Assembly (NCBI GenBank): GCA_003439945.1
Contig: QVRM01002472.1
Coordinates: 1-64,000, forward strand
Direction: 5' to 3'
Origin: Dermanyssus gallinae
Lineage: Eukaryota; Arthropoda; Arachnida; Mesostigmata; Dermanyssidae
Length of the DNA stretch: 64,000 bases
Shown one piece after another: positions 10,020 through 22,295 of this stretch. The translations under genes were made by a program, and so were the position numbers. The notes beneath the pieces were generated by a model. It saw only the letters and a list, made by a program, of their open reading frames with translations, ran no database searches and was not told the DNA's origin. Each line of letters starts with the position of its first letter. Position 1 is the stretch's first letter.

Positions 10020-12820
10020 CTGTTCAACCGCCCTCCAGCTCCCACCGCCTTTTTAAAACTGTCATATTCACTGTTTTCCCGACTATTGCGTTAAGTGTGA
10101 TCCAGACTCCACTTGCCGGCTAAGCACTAAAGTAGAGTGAAAGAATATCAGTGAACGCTCAGGTCTTTTTTGGTTTCCCACGGCACCACTTCTCAGGTCC
10201 CGTTCATACCGCTTTTCTGCACATGGTTAGATCTATAAACGCACAGATATTGTTGTGGCCTACTATGTTTGGCCTATAGAACCTCGCGTAGCTTCATTCC
10301 CACGGAGATTTTGTTTCCTTTTGTCCCTGCCGTCGGTAGATTGTCACGTCGGGCTACTTACTACATTTGAAGTCTCTTCTTTCCACCTAACACTTTCAAG
10401 TCAAATATGGTTAAGGTGTCAAAAGAGCGATATATTCTGCACACACTCCTGCCACAGCAGTGCTATCGCACTAGCCACAGTGAGTGTAGCTCACCAGCCC
10501 GAACTAGCGGGCCGGCAGGTGCCCCGGTGCGACCCGCTTTCACGGGCCGGAAAGGGGCTACTACAGTAGTTCTATCTTGAGATGGCGACTCGTTACCTCG
10601 TGATTCAGCGTTACATTCCACCATATACGCGCAGTCATTTTCAGGAGGCTAGACCCACACAAGGACAGGGTCCACCGCTGCAAAAGGCCGCAGCGGACCT
10701 CAGACGGCTCGACCGCAGGAGGGTTTGATTCAAGTATATAGTGGTCACTTAGTCGTTATGCCTGTTGAGCAACGACAACAGGTATCCGACCTACATCATA
10801 TAAAAAAATTAGCGTTAACCAATCAGACCGGAGTTCAGTGGCAGTCACCGATTCGAGAAATGAGATCCCGAAACGACATTGAAAAGGTACAAACAAGAAT
10901 GAAATAGCAATAGGAACATGAATTACACACGAAATTCCTTTTCGGTATTTAACACTGATATATCAAATCAAGGCCACTGCTTGACTAGTGAGAAATACTT
11001 CTCCAAATGAGTTTGGCTAACCGGTTGAGCTCTTGGGTAGAGTCGTTTTTTAAACAGGCACAAAGCTCAGTCAGAGCCTTGTTGAGGTCGACTCGGCCCT
11101 CTACATTAATTTTTTTAGGCAAGACTCTACACTGGCGGTTGACGCACACTTTCTAGGCTAACGCACACCTTGAAGGTTACTTTAACTAATCTCATAACTA
11201 AAGTTATGAGCTGACAGGAGTAGCTGTGGGCGTCTCCGGTTAATGCTACAGTGGTCTCCAGCCTGGTTCACCACCCTCAACACGCGTCGTTTCGGCCGTT
11301 CTTTCCTATATTATGTCTTCAGGCGCATTTTTAAACTCTCTTGTCTGCTTCTCTCATCTCTCGTCGCCGTCGGTGGTCGGCCATTTGTCAGTTTCACTAT
11401 TCTTTCATCAATTCATATTACAATCATGTGAAAGTAAACGTGTTAATACTGTGTAAGTAAACGTGTTAACTTTCATACTTCAGTCATACTGAGTTATTTC
11501 TTATGATCCGCCAAGCTCCCCTTTTCTGATATCGTATCGATTGTTAAAGAATGTGGCTTTTTACACAGTTGACTCGCCAATTCAAAGTAGTCCTTGTTTT
11601 GAATATATTTGCCACAAATTTTCGAGAGTGGGCCAGAACCTTACTTTACGCACATGATGTGGTCACCTGTGGTTGCAGTTTTTCAGGGTGAAACAAGCAC
11701 GACTAGTTACATTCATGGATAAGAAGGGCTTAAAAGTTAATTGGGGAAGGAAATAACAATTTATTTCCAAATTAATACAATTAATAACAAATTTGGGAAA
11801 CAGAAATATTTATAGGATAGGGATCACCTTTCAATAAGCGGTATCAGTTTTTAAACATACAGCAAGGGAAGGGTTAGGAAGGTCACCATCGCAGCTGCGG
11901 TAATTAAATGCTCACATGTGCCTTCGCTTTTCTGTAATTGTGGGTGCTTAGTCACACATAGTTTTAAGTTTGGGGGCTGATGAGAACCAGTTCTACGTTA
12001 GAATAATCCCTCATTTGCCGCTGTCTATTACCTGATTAATATGTATCTAACGCTGTTTGCCAATTGACAACAGTTAGATTTTGGATTTATATGGGGGTCG
12101 TAAGAGTGAGGTAACCAAGCGAAAGCGATACGTACTGGGGGTAGGAATCTCCAAGAAGGCAGGCGAGATATCCCACGGCTGCCTTTTAAAGTGACTTGTT
12201 CTCGAGACCCGCCGCAGGTGATGAGGCTTGTGTACGGTTTATGACCCAGGTTAGGTGAACCCAGGATTATAACAGTGTTCTCACATAGAAGTTTTAAAAC
12301 TTTGCTAGATCCCCACTTGATATACCTTTAAGTAGATACATCCCAACTTGATAAAGCGCTGCTGAAGGATTTTACAAGTCTCACTACTTTAGTGTCACTT
12401 TAGCGCCACAGTCAGGAGGTAGGAGTGGCCTATTGTGTGTCTCAAGGTTTCGAGTTTGATAAACGCGGCGCTCGCTTGCGAATACATACATCGCATTATC
12501 GTATCTGTGGTAACTGTACTACAAGGCTCTGCTTGGTGCCTACTAGGCTTAAATTATGGTTCGCAACAAGCCGCCTTGTGGTGCAGTTACCTCGGACGCG
12601 ATAACGCGAAGTACGTACACCCGCAAGCGAACGCCGCTTTCATCAAACTCGAACACCTTGAGGCGTCCAATAAGCCACAACTACTTCCTGACTGCGGTGC
12701 ACGGCGAAACGAGAAAGCAAATCTGTGCGCCTTAATTGCAATGAAGGCCAACAACAAATGCACAGAAGTGTGTACCTAATAATATTTGTAATATAATAAT
12801 ACTTTGTAATATATGTAATT
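10020..12820. other. 3' flank of copy A, no gene recognised
   Basis: About 10200-10400 matches the flank downstream of copy B at 54340-54500 (shared TTGTGGCCTACTATGT and CCACGTCGGGCTAC-like blocks). Looser similarity continues to about 11560. The duplicated unit therefore extends beyond the gene. The remainder, including a 114-codon open frame at 12435-12779, shows no family signature. Confidence 0.55.
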
Positions 12821-12824
12821 CCAA

Positions 12825-15560
12825 TAGATAGATAGGTTTTATTATTCTCATGAGTGGTTTACATTTGTACAGAGGTTCACAGCTCCTCAAAGCCATCAAA
12901 GGCTAGTATGGAGTGTTTATATTGCATATTTTCTTATAATTTTATTGATTGTCATTATGATTATATTATTACCGTGTTCGGCTTATATTAGAGTAAGGTA
13001 CCTAAATAGTATTGCTTAGCACTTTGTTTGAATATTGTCAAAGAAGAGGTTGCGCGCACATCTGGGGGGAGCTTGTTTCAATATGTGGCACCGATATTTG
13101 ATATTGAGAAACGAGATTGGTTACATGAAGCTGCAGACAAGATGAGAAGTTGTGTGTGTGATCCTTTTCACATTTCATGTCGAATGGGAAAGATTAAGCA
13201 GGTTGGGATGAAGTCCCATTAAGATTCGTTTGAATTCAGTTACGACAGACATCTCTATTTGCAGAGGGTAAGGCAGAATCGACATCTCTACGTAATTATA
13301 ACGCATGGATTCTCATGGTGGATATCCCAATATTACGCGCAAGGCTCTTTTTTTTGCGGGCGGTGTAACGGACATAAAAACCGCATTTAAGTCATTCCAA
13401 ATATTTCAACTGCGTAGGTCAGATAACTATGAACGTAGGCGAAGTAGACAGTCACGGGGCAGAATATCACGGCTCTTGAACAGGGCAGCTCCCTACAACT
13501 TTTTTACGAATGTGATCTGTATGAGCTTCAAATGATAATCTGGAATCCAAGACAACGCCTAAGAATTTTGTCCTATTGATCATGCTTATAGTGTGGTTTC
13601 CGCATTTAAATGTCTCATGGTTCATACTTAGGACACCTCTAGGCGATAAGAACTGGATAACGCCGGTCTTCGACCAATTCACGGACAAGCCATTGGCTCT
13701 AAACCAATCTGAAAGTCGCGTAAGGTCTTCTTTATTCATCTGCTCTACCTCTTGTGGGGAATCGCCCACAAAGAGTGCTATGGTATCATCAGCAAATAGG
13801 GCCAGTCGGCCGTGTTTTGGTACTTCAAATATATCGTTGATAAATATATTAAACAGCAGTGGGCCGCCGATACTCCCTTGAGCCACTCCAACTGATATGT
13901 TCTCGACATCTGAAAACTTTTGCCCAATCTGTACCATTTGTTGTCTCTCTGACATAAAAGAACGTACCCACGATTGAACACGTTCGTCAGCTCCATAAAC
14001 TCTTAGTTTAGTAATCAGAATATTGATGTCAACGGTATCAAACACCTTTCTCAAGTCAACAAAAGGAGCAGCAACCGTTTTCTTTTTCTCAAGACTTTGA
14101 CGGACGTCATCTACAAAGCTCATAACAGGGACGGTGGTGGACATTTTAGGGCGGAATCCAAACTGTCGGCGATTGAGTACATTATGTTGTTCAAGATGGC
14201 CTCTGAGTTCTTCGAATGCGCATTTCTCAAATACCTTAGAGATTGGGGCCGGTATGCTGACTGGACGGTAGTTTTCTTTTACGAGTCTGTCACTAGATTT
14301 AAGAAGCGGGATGACGCAATATAATTTTAGCGCTTTGGGGTATTTACCGGCCGGAATTGACAAATTAATCAGATATGATACGGGATCAGCAAGAACTTCG
14401 GCTGCTCTTCGCAATACCTGGGATGGAATTTGCTCAGGTGCAACTGAGCATATCTTTGTTTTGCGTAAAAGATGTGCGATCCTTAGAGTATGGACCAGCT
14501 GAAATGAGACCTCTGTTACTCCACGAGGAAAATTCTCAGGTATTACATATCTATCAGAGCATTCCGTGTCGGCAGTCACACACGTCGAGTAATATTGATG
14601 AAACGCGTTTGCCACTGTAGTCTCATCGGACACCATAGTATCTCCTACTTTGAGTTTCACACACTTTTTTTCCGGTATGCCACCTAGAACAGGTCTAATG
14701 GCATTCCAGGGATTTCTCCTATCCTGAATGTTCTTTTGTACCAGTTCTCCATTAAAATTAAGCCTACACTTTCTAGAAACAGCGGTTACTTTATTCCTTA
14801 ACTTCTTAAATACAAATCGCTTCACAGCATCGTCTGGATTAGCTTTAAACTCTTTAAATGCCGCATCTTCTTCATTTATCAGTGCCAGCAATTCCCGAGT
14901 GACCCATGCTTTCCTAGGTACCCCAAGATTACTTTTAATTCTTAGTTCCTGCTTGTTGCTGTTAACGGAAGTCGTCATTACTCGTGCATTGAAGCACTCA
15001 AATACTTCATCGATGTCATCTACGGCGCACACGTCGGACCAATCAGTCTTATTGAGCTCTAGCACTATCTGATCATAGTTATATTTCGATTTACGTGTGA
15101 TGTTGGTGATCAATCGAGTGGTCGGTAGTGAGATGAACGTGGCCTGGTGGTCGGAGAATGTTGTTGTGATTGATCCGCTTTGAATGACAACTTCGGGGCT
15201 TATATTGGAGTATATGTGATCGATACAATTGGCGCTGTAGGTGGAGCGGTCTCTTCTCCTCTCCAACTCGCGTCGGCACACCGACGAACTCGTTAAAGTT
15301 AAATGAGCACAGTATTTCTTAGAGATCACGAGAGTTTTGGTCATTGCAAAGAGTATCGATATTAGCATCTCCAAGAAAGAGCATATTTCGACTGTTAATC
15401 TTTAGAATTATATTTTCTAATCCATTTATGAAATCGGAGGCTTTGCCAGACGGCTGGCGATAGAATGCGCCAACCAGAAGAGATTTTCTCTCCACCACAC
15501 CACTCACCTCCACTACTAAACTCTCGCAGAAAAAGGTAGCTGAAGTTACAAAAGGAGAAT
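12825..15560 (-). mobile_element. LINE with long RT reading frame (CR1/jockey group)
   Basis: A minus-strand non-LTR retrotransposon is present. The endonuclease part begins near 15513 (VGAFYRQPSG, LFLGDANIDTL). A frameshift near 15340 leads into a 635-codon frame (13467-15374) with the endonuclease end (CIDHIYSN, SDHQAT) and the RT: NYRPVSIPAPISKVFEK, QFGFRPKMST, motif A VDLRKVFDTVD, VAQGSIGGPLLFNIFIN and motif C FADDT. A second frameshift at about 13490 splits off the C-terminal part, which can still be read down to about 13030 (LHPNLLNL). A 3' UTR reaches about 12825, ending in an AATAATAAA-like stretch. The 5' end is truncated. The RT residues are intact, but the frameshifts make it inactive. 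The element at 23180-24395 belongs to the same family. Confidence 0.85.
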
Positions 15561-16299
15561 GTTAAGGAGAAGTTACAAAATGAGAAAAGAGGAATAAAGG
15601 AGAATGTTAATAATACGTGCAACAACTCAGTTACCTATTGACGCTCCTTGTTGTTCACTTGTCGAGACATCAATGACATATCTCGACTGACCGCAGGGTG
15701 GTGTGTATGCAATCATAATTTGACCGCAGTTATGGAATGCTATTCCAGGAAACACTCGTATACGAGCGCCATATACACAACGGGCCTTTGCTATAGGCTT
15801 CTGCATTTGAGGTCGAGCCCGAAAAGCAAAACTTTATGAAGTAACATTTTTTTAAATATAACATACATATTTATTTAACATATATTCAGTACAAAACATG
15901 TCTCGACGCTCGCAATGGGCCTTAAGGCCTGTGGCACGGACGTCGAACGCATACACCCTCTTGTCATTCTGAGGGGGGGGGGGAAACGTCAACGTAATGC
16001 CGAGCCTGAAGGTGGTGGGGAGGTATTCGGAGTTCCACGCTAGTCACGTAGACTGATGGCTGATGACGCATGCGCACCATACATTTCCGAAACCCCCCAG
16101 ACAACGATAACAACAGCAACAAATAGAGCAAAACACTTACAATAACATATACATATACAATGGTTGGCACTTGCTCAAAGTGCTCTAACATAATTACGTT
16201 ACTCGATGCTGTTAAATGACCGTTGGTCACTATACAGCTAGCTGTCTTGCAGCCCCAAAAAGACTCCACTTTGCGTCGTTATTTTTTTCTACGTGATTT

Positions 16300-16305
16300 T
16301 TTATT
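16300..16305 (-). terminator. Polyadenylation signal of the defensin gene
   Basis: Minus-strand AATAAA (CTACTAATAAAAAATC) lies about 155 bp after the defensin stop codon. Confidence 0.55.
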
Positions 16306-16458
16306 AGTAGTGGTCGAACGTAGGACGTTCTGTACATTCACGGATACAGTAGTGCCATATTTGGTCAGCTTGGTAGCGCTAACTAACCGCCGTCGCCGTT
16401 GTTGCGACGATTAGTCGAGACATTGGCAGTGTACACATTTTTTGGATGTTCTCTCTGA

Positions 16459-17580
16459 TCAGTTCCTGTAGCAGGTACAGGTAAGTCGAAGATCTCCAGC
16501 ACAGTAGCCGCCCTTTCGGCCAATGGACTGGCAGTGGCGATGGCATGCCTGAGCGTCCAGAGGACAGCCGAAACCTCGGCGCACACGTATCTTGGCCTCA
16601 CCAGTCGACGCCGCAAACGAAGTCTGCGTGTCTTCATCTTGTGGTGCTGCTGCTGCGGCCTCCGTCGCGGCGGCTGCCGTGAGCCGAGTGTGCTCTGTAT
16701 GCTTCGCCACGTCGGCGGTACTCGCTGCTTCACTGGACCTCGCCATCCCTGCGCGTAGTAGTAGTAGTAGTAGTATGCAAATTGCAAGTTAAAAGTGATT
16801 CCGACGGCAAGCGTCATCTTGTTGTGTGCGTAAATACGAAAGTGAATAATGAAAGTAATTACCGCCAGCACGTCATCTGTAGCACGCGAGACTTCAAACG
16901 TACCCCCGCGTAGATCATGCTGAATGTTGTCTTTTAGACGCAGCACTTAACATTATACCAAAGTATCAAATGTTACAGTCTGAGGCAGTTCAAGGCAACA
17001 ATTCCGCTACAATAAGTAGCCAGTGCTGGAATTACTGTTGGCTAAAGAACACCACTGCTATACTGATGCCTCTCGATGACGATTCTTCACAAATTGCTTT
17101 GAATACAAATACTAAAAAAATGTGGTGTGTTGCTAGCCACTGCAATATAAAAATAATTACAAATGCAGTGCTAGACGTTTTCAGCGGATAACAACTCGCC
17201 TTGCACTAAATGTCGGGCTACAGAATTCTACGTAGTAGAATAGCCCAATAGTAACGGAGTGCAACATCTTGATATGCAGTTTATGCACGTTCACACAACA
17301 CAATTGTTAACTCTATATTTAAAATAATAATATTCTTAGTTTAATGAACATTAATTGTTACCAGTTAATTTCGTGCCAGTCCATAGCGCCGATAATAGAG
17401 TGTAGCGCAGATGCAAAAACCTCCCCGTGTTGAAACTAGTGGTTGCACCGGTTCGCAGCGAGGGTAGGTAAAACTCACCTAGACTTAAACATTTTCTAGG
17501 GAGGTTGTTTTGAGGTAACACTCACCTAACGCGATGAAAATCGCAACGCCGATGATTGCTGAAGCAAATGAGAACCTCAT
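16459..17580 (-). CDS. Arthropod defensin precursor (tick/mite type), two exons
   Basis: A secreted antimicrobial peptide precursor, predicted at 114 residues. Exon 1 (17580-17526) encodes [18 protein letters not shown], a signal peptide, and ends at a GTGAGT donor in phase 1. Exon 2 (16748-16459) follows a pyrimidine-rich CTACTAC..GCGCAG acceptor and joins in frame. An alanine/threonine-rich, acidic propeptide ends in a furin-type RVRR. The mature peptide, starting [11 protein letters not shown], has 38 residues and six cysteines with spacing 6-3-9-7-1 and ends TCTCYRN. This is the pattern known for tick and mite defensins (CS-alpha-beta fold), which act against bacterial membranes after secretion, typically from haemocytes, fat body or gut. 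The intron is 777 bp. It lies opposite in strand to the aminopeptidase array and is probably independent of it. An extra small exon in the intron cannot be excluded. Confidence 0.88.
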
Positions 17581-17670
17581 GGTGAGACTTGATGGCACTG
17601 TCTGCCTCTTTTGTTTCTAATTGAAGCTGGTTCACGCTGACACACCGCTGAAACGCTGTCGACGCTGTCG

Positions 17671-17824
17671 CTGAACCCGACATACGAGAGCGTTTATATA
17701 TATACTCGTCTTGAGCAGAGCCCGCTAGGTTGCTCATTAGGTTATGAATCATGCCGATTGTAGTGTCATGTAGCGTAGATGTTTAGTAAAGGAGATTCCA
17801 AGGCGTGATCGCTGGGAAAATCCC
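17671..17824 (-). promoter_or_regulatory. Defensin promoter: kappaB-like site, TATA box, initiator
   Basis: On the minus strand, a TCAG initiator has its A at 17672, a TATAAA preceded by TATATA lies at 17704-17693 (about 26-32 bp upstream), and GGGAAAATCCC lies at 17824-17814, about 145 bp upstream of the predicted start. The 5' UTR would be 92 nt. The last motif fits the binding site of Rel/NF-kappaB factors (Relish, Dorsal/Dif), which induce insect antimicrobial peptide genes. Its use here is inferred. Confidence 0.6.
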
Positions 17825-17999
17825 TCGACCAAGACGCCATTCAGCCATGCCTATCTTAGTCCTCATGTTTTGTCATCATGTTTATCAACGCTGTCCGTTA
17901 TACGTTATACAAATATATGTACGTGTGTGTTAAATAGGTATGTGTATATATATATATAGCGCGGGTTTCTCTATCCGCTCCTTCAGTGCTTACACCATG

Positions 18000-18540
18000 G
18001 TGTGCTAAAAAGCCAGTCCCCCTTCACCCCGTACATATATATATATATATGGCTGCTAATAATCGCAGAAGCAACCGACTTTCGGCGCCATCTCTTGCCA
18101 CAGGTGGTAAATAGCATCATGCGATACGCCTCACCCTTATGGGAGCGCACGACTATTAGGATCACAATGCGCCGTCTCCTTAGCAAGATCCATGACTTAT
18201 GGCGCTCAACATTGACTGGCAAATCGCACGGCTCGCACAACAGCCATACCTGTTGTCTATACACAGATTCCCTGGCATTTAGGAGTAAAATAATTAGACC
18301 CTCAATTAATGTCCGAACGGAGGAAATACTAATCGACAGAGCAGAGTAGACCCTAAGCAAATGGAGTCAGTCATGGGGAGCAACCCAACCGGGCCATATT
18401 GGATAATAGACAAAATAAAGACTCGCTGGTGGTATAGCTCTAAACACGGTTCGCGTACCTACCAACTCACGCAACTGAGTTCTACACTACCGTAGCTTTA
18501 ACAACGACGCCCGGTGTGCATCATGCCATCATGCATTTCA
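18000..18540 (+). mobile_element. R1-type LINE RT C-terminal relic
   Basis: The frame 18002-18349 contains VVNSIMRYASPLWERTTIR and later TCCLYTDSLAF. These fit the post-catalytic region of R1-clade RTs (V..S.L.Y..P.W, then RT.S..A). Degenerate tail sequence follows: W..SW near 18370, then a cysteine/histidine part near 18510. Stops and frameshifts are present. Confidence 0.55.
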
Positions 18541-18659
18541 CCAGTTAACCTAGATTAAGAACCTAGTTAACCTCCTTAAATTTTTTCATTAATTTTATTC
18601 AAGAAGATCATTCAACACTTACTTATATTCGAATGTATATATTTATATTTACACACCCT

Positions 18660-19514
18660 TTAGCAGGGGGGCTTTATTAGAACAGATCAACTTGTTTGTA
18701 CGTAATTCGCATTCCTGGTACTGCGCCAGGCAAACATTTTGTTAACAATTTCTTTCCGGGCAACAGTTTTAGCATGTATGTTGATCCCGGCTCTTGTGTT
18801 CGTCAAAATAGAATCAAAGAATATGTTCGCTCGATCTGGGAACTTACAAATAGAGACGAACGTAGCCTTATCAATATCATCTAGAACAACACAAATATCA
18901 TCACAATTTATATCACAAGTCCTCACATTACAACGAAAAGCAACACGTTTTAAAAACTTATTCTGCAGTTTCCTTAACAAATTTCTATCACGTTTCAATC
19001 CTAGATTCCATACTGGAGAGGCATATACAATCACAGGTAGGACATATTGCTTATAAAGTTTGACATACAGATTAGGGTCTTTCAAGACAAAGGATCGCAA
19101 TATCCAGTGCATTCTCCGACTAGCTGACGCAGCTACCTCTAGAACATGCGGTGTGTAGCTCAGCGTATTACTTGTCAGAACTCCTAAGTCTTTTATCGAT
19201 GGCTTTGCCGCTAGCTGTTCAGTACCTAATGTGTAGTTATGTACAGGATTATTGCTGCCGAAGTGCAGAACTGCGCACTTATTTACAGAGAGCTTTAGGT
19301 CTAATCCTTTACACCAATCCATAAATTTATCGAGTGTTTCTTGAAGAATATTCATGTTCGTTTCATTTTCTACAGATATATACATTTTTACATCATCCGC
19401 GTAAATTTTCACTCTCACTCCTTCAGATATAATATACTTTAACGAGTCAGTATATAATATGTACATATTATCGTATATCACTAGAATTCCCGCTAAGACT
19501 CTCAAAATAGGCAT
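18660..19514 (-). mobile_element. 5'-truncated LINE, RT C-terminal half
   Basis: A 275-codon minus-strand frame holds the RT motif VKIYADDVKMY, then LKLSVNKCAVLHFG and IKDLGVLTSNTLSYTPHV, then YVLPVIVYASPVWNLGLKRD. These correspond to RT motif C and the thumb/C-terminal part of a CR1/jockey-group LINE. Motifs upstream of the YADD are missing, and a (TA)n tract lies at the truncated 5' side. Its sequence is unlike the 12825 family and closer to the element at 51166. Confidence 0.8.
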
Positions 19515-19538
19515 TTATGGATTACGATAATTGGCACG

Positions 19539-19540
<2 letters not shown>

Positions 19541-19571
<31 letters not shown>
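19541..19571. repeat. (TA)n microsatellite
   Basis: A pure AT-alternating tract at the 5'-truncation point of the preceding LINE. Confidence 0.9.
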
Positions 19572-19575
<4 letters not shown>

Positions 19576-19719
19576 GATAACAGTCTCGCACTTACAGACG
19601 CGAGTATTGTTGCCCATTCTGCTTTCCGGTATCTGACTAAGTATGAAATAATGTACTATGTGTATGTATGTGAGATATACAGTTCGCGAAGAAAAAGATA
19701 CAGTCACCTATTTTTGCCA

Positions 19720-20690
19720 CATAACATACATTTATTATAACCAATCGTGTTAAGCCGACAGTACTGTGATACATGCTCATAGAATAACAGCGAAGACTTC
19801 ACTCGACTTTAGGGTTCTCGGATTACTTTAAAACGCGATATCTACACAATTGGCACAGCTACACCACAAAAAACTGATACAGCCACTAGCAAGATGCATT
19901 TCATAGCGAGTGAATTGAGCGGAATAATAACGTTTGGGTTAATTTTACGGCTCGACGGACATAAGGGCAGGCACATTGAGTGCTCCCAGCAACTAAACTT
20001 AATACTTAGTGAACTTCCCGTTAAGTCGGATAATCTCAAATATGCGGTTTGGTATAGTGTTGAACAAGTTTCAGATGACGTCCTGCTCAACGATCAATGC
20101 GGTATTCCCCTTTTTCAGTGACATCTTGCCAACAATTCCTCTTTTGCAAGGAGGTGAATAAGTGTTGCACCTCATTTTGGACGCTTTTAAAGGACGTGAT
20201 TTTTTTTAACTAAGAACTTGTGAAAAGACCGGAATAGGTGCTAGTCTGAAATTTCAATGTCCGGAAAGTATGACGGGTGCTCAATAAATTCTCAGCACAG
20301 GTCGCCGTTATTTTAAAGCTATTTTAAATCGAGTGTCTTGGTGAAGATTGGTCCCTTTCCTGTTCACGAGTTGTGGACGCCTTTGAATCCGTTTTCCTTG
20401 AGCTTGTTGGAGTTACAGGCAGCAAAGATCCATGTTGATCGTCTGATTCCTTCCCAAAATTTCAAAGTGAATAATGCCTCTCATAACTCACCGCCACAAG
20501 ATAAACGTATTTGAGTGGATGTTTCGCCTAAGCTGATCCTTGGAACTGCCTGCGCCGTCGGAACATACATTCTGGTGGAACGCTAATTTTTCATCGTAGA
20601 TTACCAAACGTCCAATAATGAAGCTTGGCTTAAGAAGAGAGAAGTGCACACGTGCATGCGCTCCAATTTGGTGGAATTACTTAGATTACC
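19720..20690. other. No gene recognised
   Basis: Only short frames are present. A 20-codon minus-strand frame at 19842-19904 (MKCILLVAVSVFCGVAVPIV) looks like a signal peptide but has no visible continuation. Confidence 0.4.
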
Positions 20691-20691
20691 G

Positions 20692-20785
20692 TTGCGCATT
20701 TGTATTTATGGGGGTCCGTGTATGAAGCAATGCGTAAAACAGTCCCGTGGACGTTAAGTCTTGGCTGAAAATCAGCCTGAAAAAA
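20692..20785 (+). mobile_element. SINE family 1, 3' tail only
   Basis: This matches the family's 3' body (ATTTATGGGGGTCCGT, CAGTCCCGTGGACGTTAA, TTGGCTGA..TCAGCC). The tRNA-like head is missing, so it is a 5'-truncated copy. Confidence 0.75.
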
Positions 20786-20789
20786 ATGT

Positions 20790-22000
20790 GTACGTAGCTG
20801 TCTTGCAGCTTCTTCGAGGTGCTTTATGTGCTCTTGTATCTGTTTATTTAGTTTATCTTGTTCTAACAGTTACTGTTTTAGCAATACGTTGGTATTTTCT
20901 TTTTGTATTTAAAGCCACTCGTATCCAGATCTTAGCCTTCTTACACTTTCGAGTGCTGTCAGACAGGTTTCAAGAGCCTTTATTGCACGCTGTGCGCTCT
21001 CCTTTGAATTTACAAGTGCAATCTGTTTTACAGTGTCTGTGCCGATTCTGTCAGATTTTGTGCCGTATTGAAGAGCTTGTCGAGCTATTTGCATCCTCAT
21101 GTCGTTGTCTTAGCGTCTTCTTGTATTTCGTACGCCTTGCCTCCTGCGTTGGCTTCCTATTTCCTATGTTAGTATAGCTATATAGCGATTTGATGCTATC
21201 TGTTGCCTCCGCGGTTGTTGCTGTTACTGACTTCTTATCTTTCTTTGCTGCTCTTTGGTCCGAAAGATCAGATTCCGAGCTTGTTCTCGTCGGTGGCCCA
21301 GATACGGCGTCATGTTAAACGGGCACTCTTTGCGTTTTTCTCTATTTCCTGATCCGTGTTTCATGAGGCAGGCATTTCGACCCCATCGTTTATGTGTACG
21401 TAAGCCTGCGGGTTTGGGCTTCAAAAATGCAAGATTTTCGACAACATTCGAAAGCTCGCGTTCCTGACACACTAGCAGGGTTTTAGCTTACTCGTTTACC
21501 TCTTTGTAAGCTTCCTAATGCAGTATCTGCTGCGGCGGTGATCTTTATTTTATCTGATCAGCTGATTTCTGTTGGTTTCCAAAATTTAGAGTTTTCCCAA
21601 AAACCCTGTGTCTTGAAAGCTAGCCACCGTATTGAGTGTTACAGAATACACAAAGGTTTTGTTTCCGTTTGAATTCCGTTTGGGTATGTTTTTTAAGGTA
21701 CCGACCGTACACTTAGTAATTCTATTTTATTAATACATTTTACTATTATTTGCTTTTCCTTTCTATCTCGCTTTATTGCTCGTTATTCATTTTTATGCTC
21801 CGTACGGTGAATTTTTTCGTGTCGGCTGTAGTTAGACCCAGCTAGATCTAGGTAGTGAGACTTTCAATAGTTGAAACGTACTTCAACGTTTAATTCGTGC
21901 GACATATTAGTCACAGCATCTGAAATATGTAACAAATGTAATTCTTCTCGCTTAGATCCTATCGCACGCATTTGTCAAAAAATCTCTGGTCGACAGCGGT
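20790..22000. other. No assignable gene; open frames on both strands
   Basis: A 138-codon hydrophobic + strand frame (20761-21177) lies opposite charged minus-strand frames (20909-21100, 21224-21472). The minus frames look more protein-like (alternating charged helices, then CPFNMTPYLGHRREQARNL) and might be a retroelement gag remnant. No family could be recognised. Confidence 0.35.
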
Positions 22001-22003
22001 ATT

Positions 22004-22295
22004 GTGACGAAGCGCTCCACCCCCGTGCCAGTACAACGATGGTCCACACACTGTATACGCATCATGGCGCAATTCAAATCAGTCCTAACCGACCACGTCG
22101 AAGGGCCACAGTGTGCACGCCAAACCTCAACGTACTCTCGACGGCCCCAACGTTCACCGGCTAACGATGACACGTCTCAACCAACGGGGCAGAGTCGGCT
22201 CAAGCCGCTCAATTGAAGTCAAATCTTAATTAACCTGTATTCCTATACGAAACAAACAAACACAAACCATTGTAGGTTTCGACCAAGTTGAGTCC
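22004..22295 (+). mobile_element. LTR fragment, 5' part
   Basis: It begins TGTGACGAAGCG and runs through GCGCAATTCAAATC and GTATACGAAACAAAC-like blocks, all shared in inverted orientation with 22613-23155. Similarity stops near 22295 (TTTCGACCAAGTTGAGTC). It is either a truncated LTR or one split by the insert to its right, with its 3' part at 24745. Confidence 0.6.

Noticed and set aside
12435..12779. 114-codon + strand open frame
   Set aside because: No recognisable domain, no splice or promoter context and no repeat of its peptide elsewhere in the window. A chance frame is the simplest explanation.
16383..16946. 187-codon minus-strand frame overlapping the defensin exon
   Set aside because: It is a shifted frame of the defensin exon. 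The 16459-16748 frame carries the cysteine pattern, so this one is a shadow.
20761..21177. 138-codon hydrophobic frame resembling a multi-pass membrane protein
   Set aside because: It starts in a SINE tail and its hydrophobicity mirrors charged codons on the opposite strand. Not supported as a gene.
22004..22216. Open frames on both strands, with similar peptides at 22894-23094
   Set aside because: The similarity is explained by the two inverted LTR copies. LTRs do not encode these peptides.
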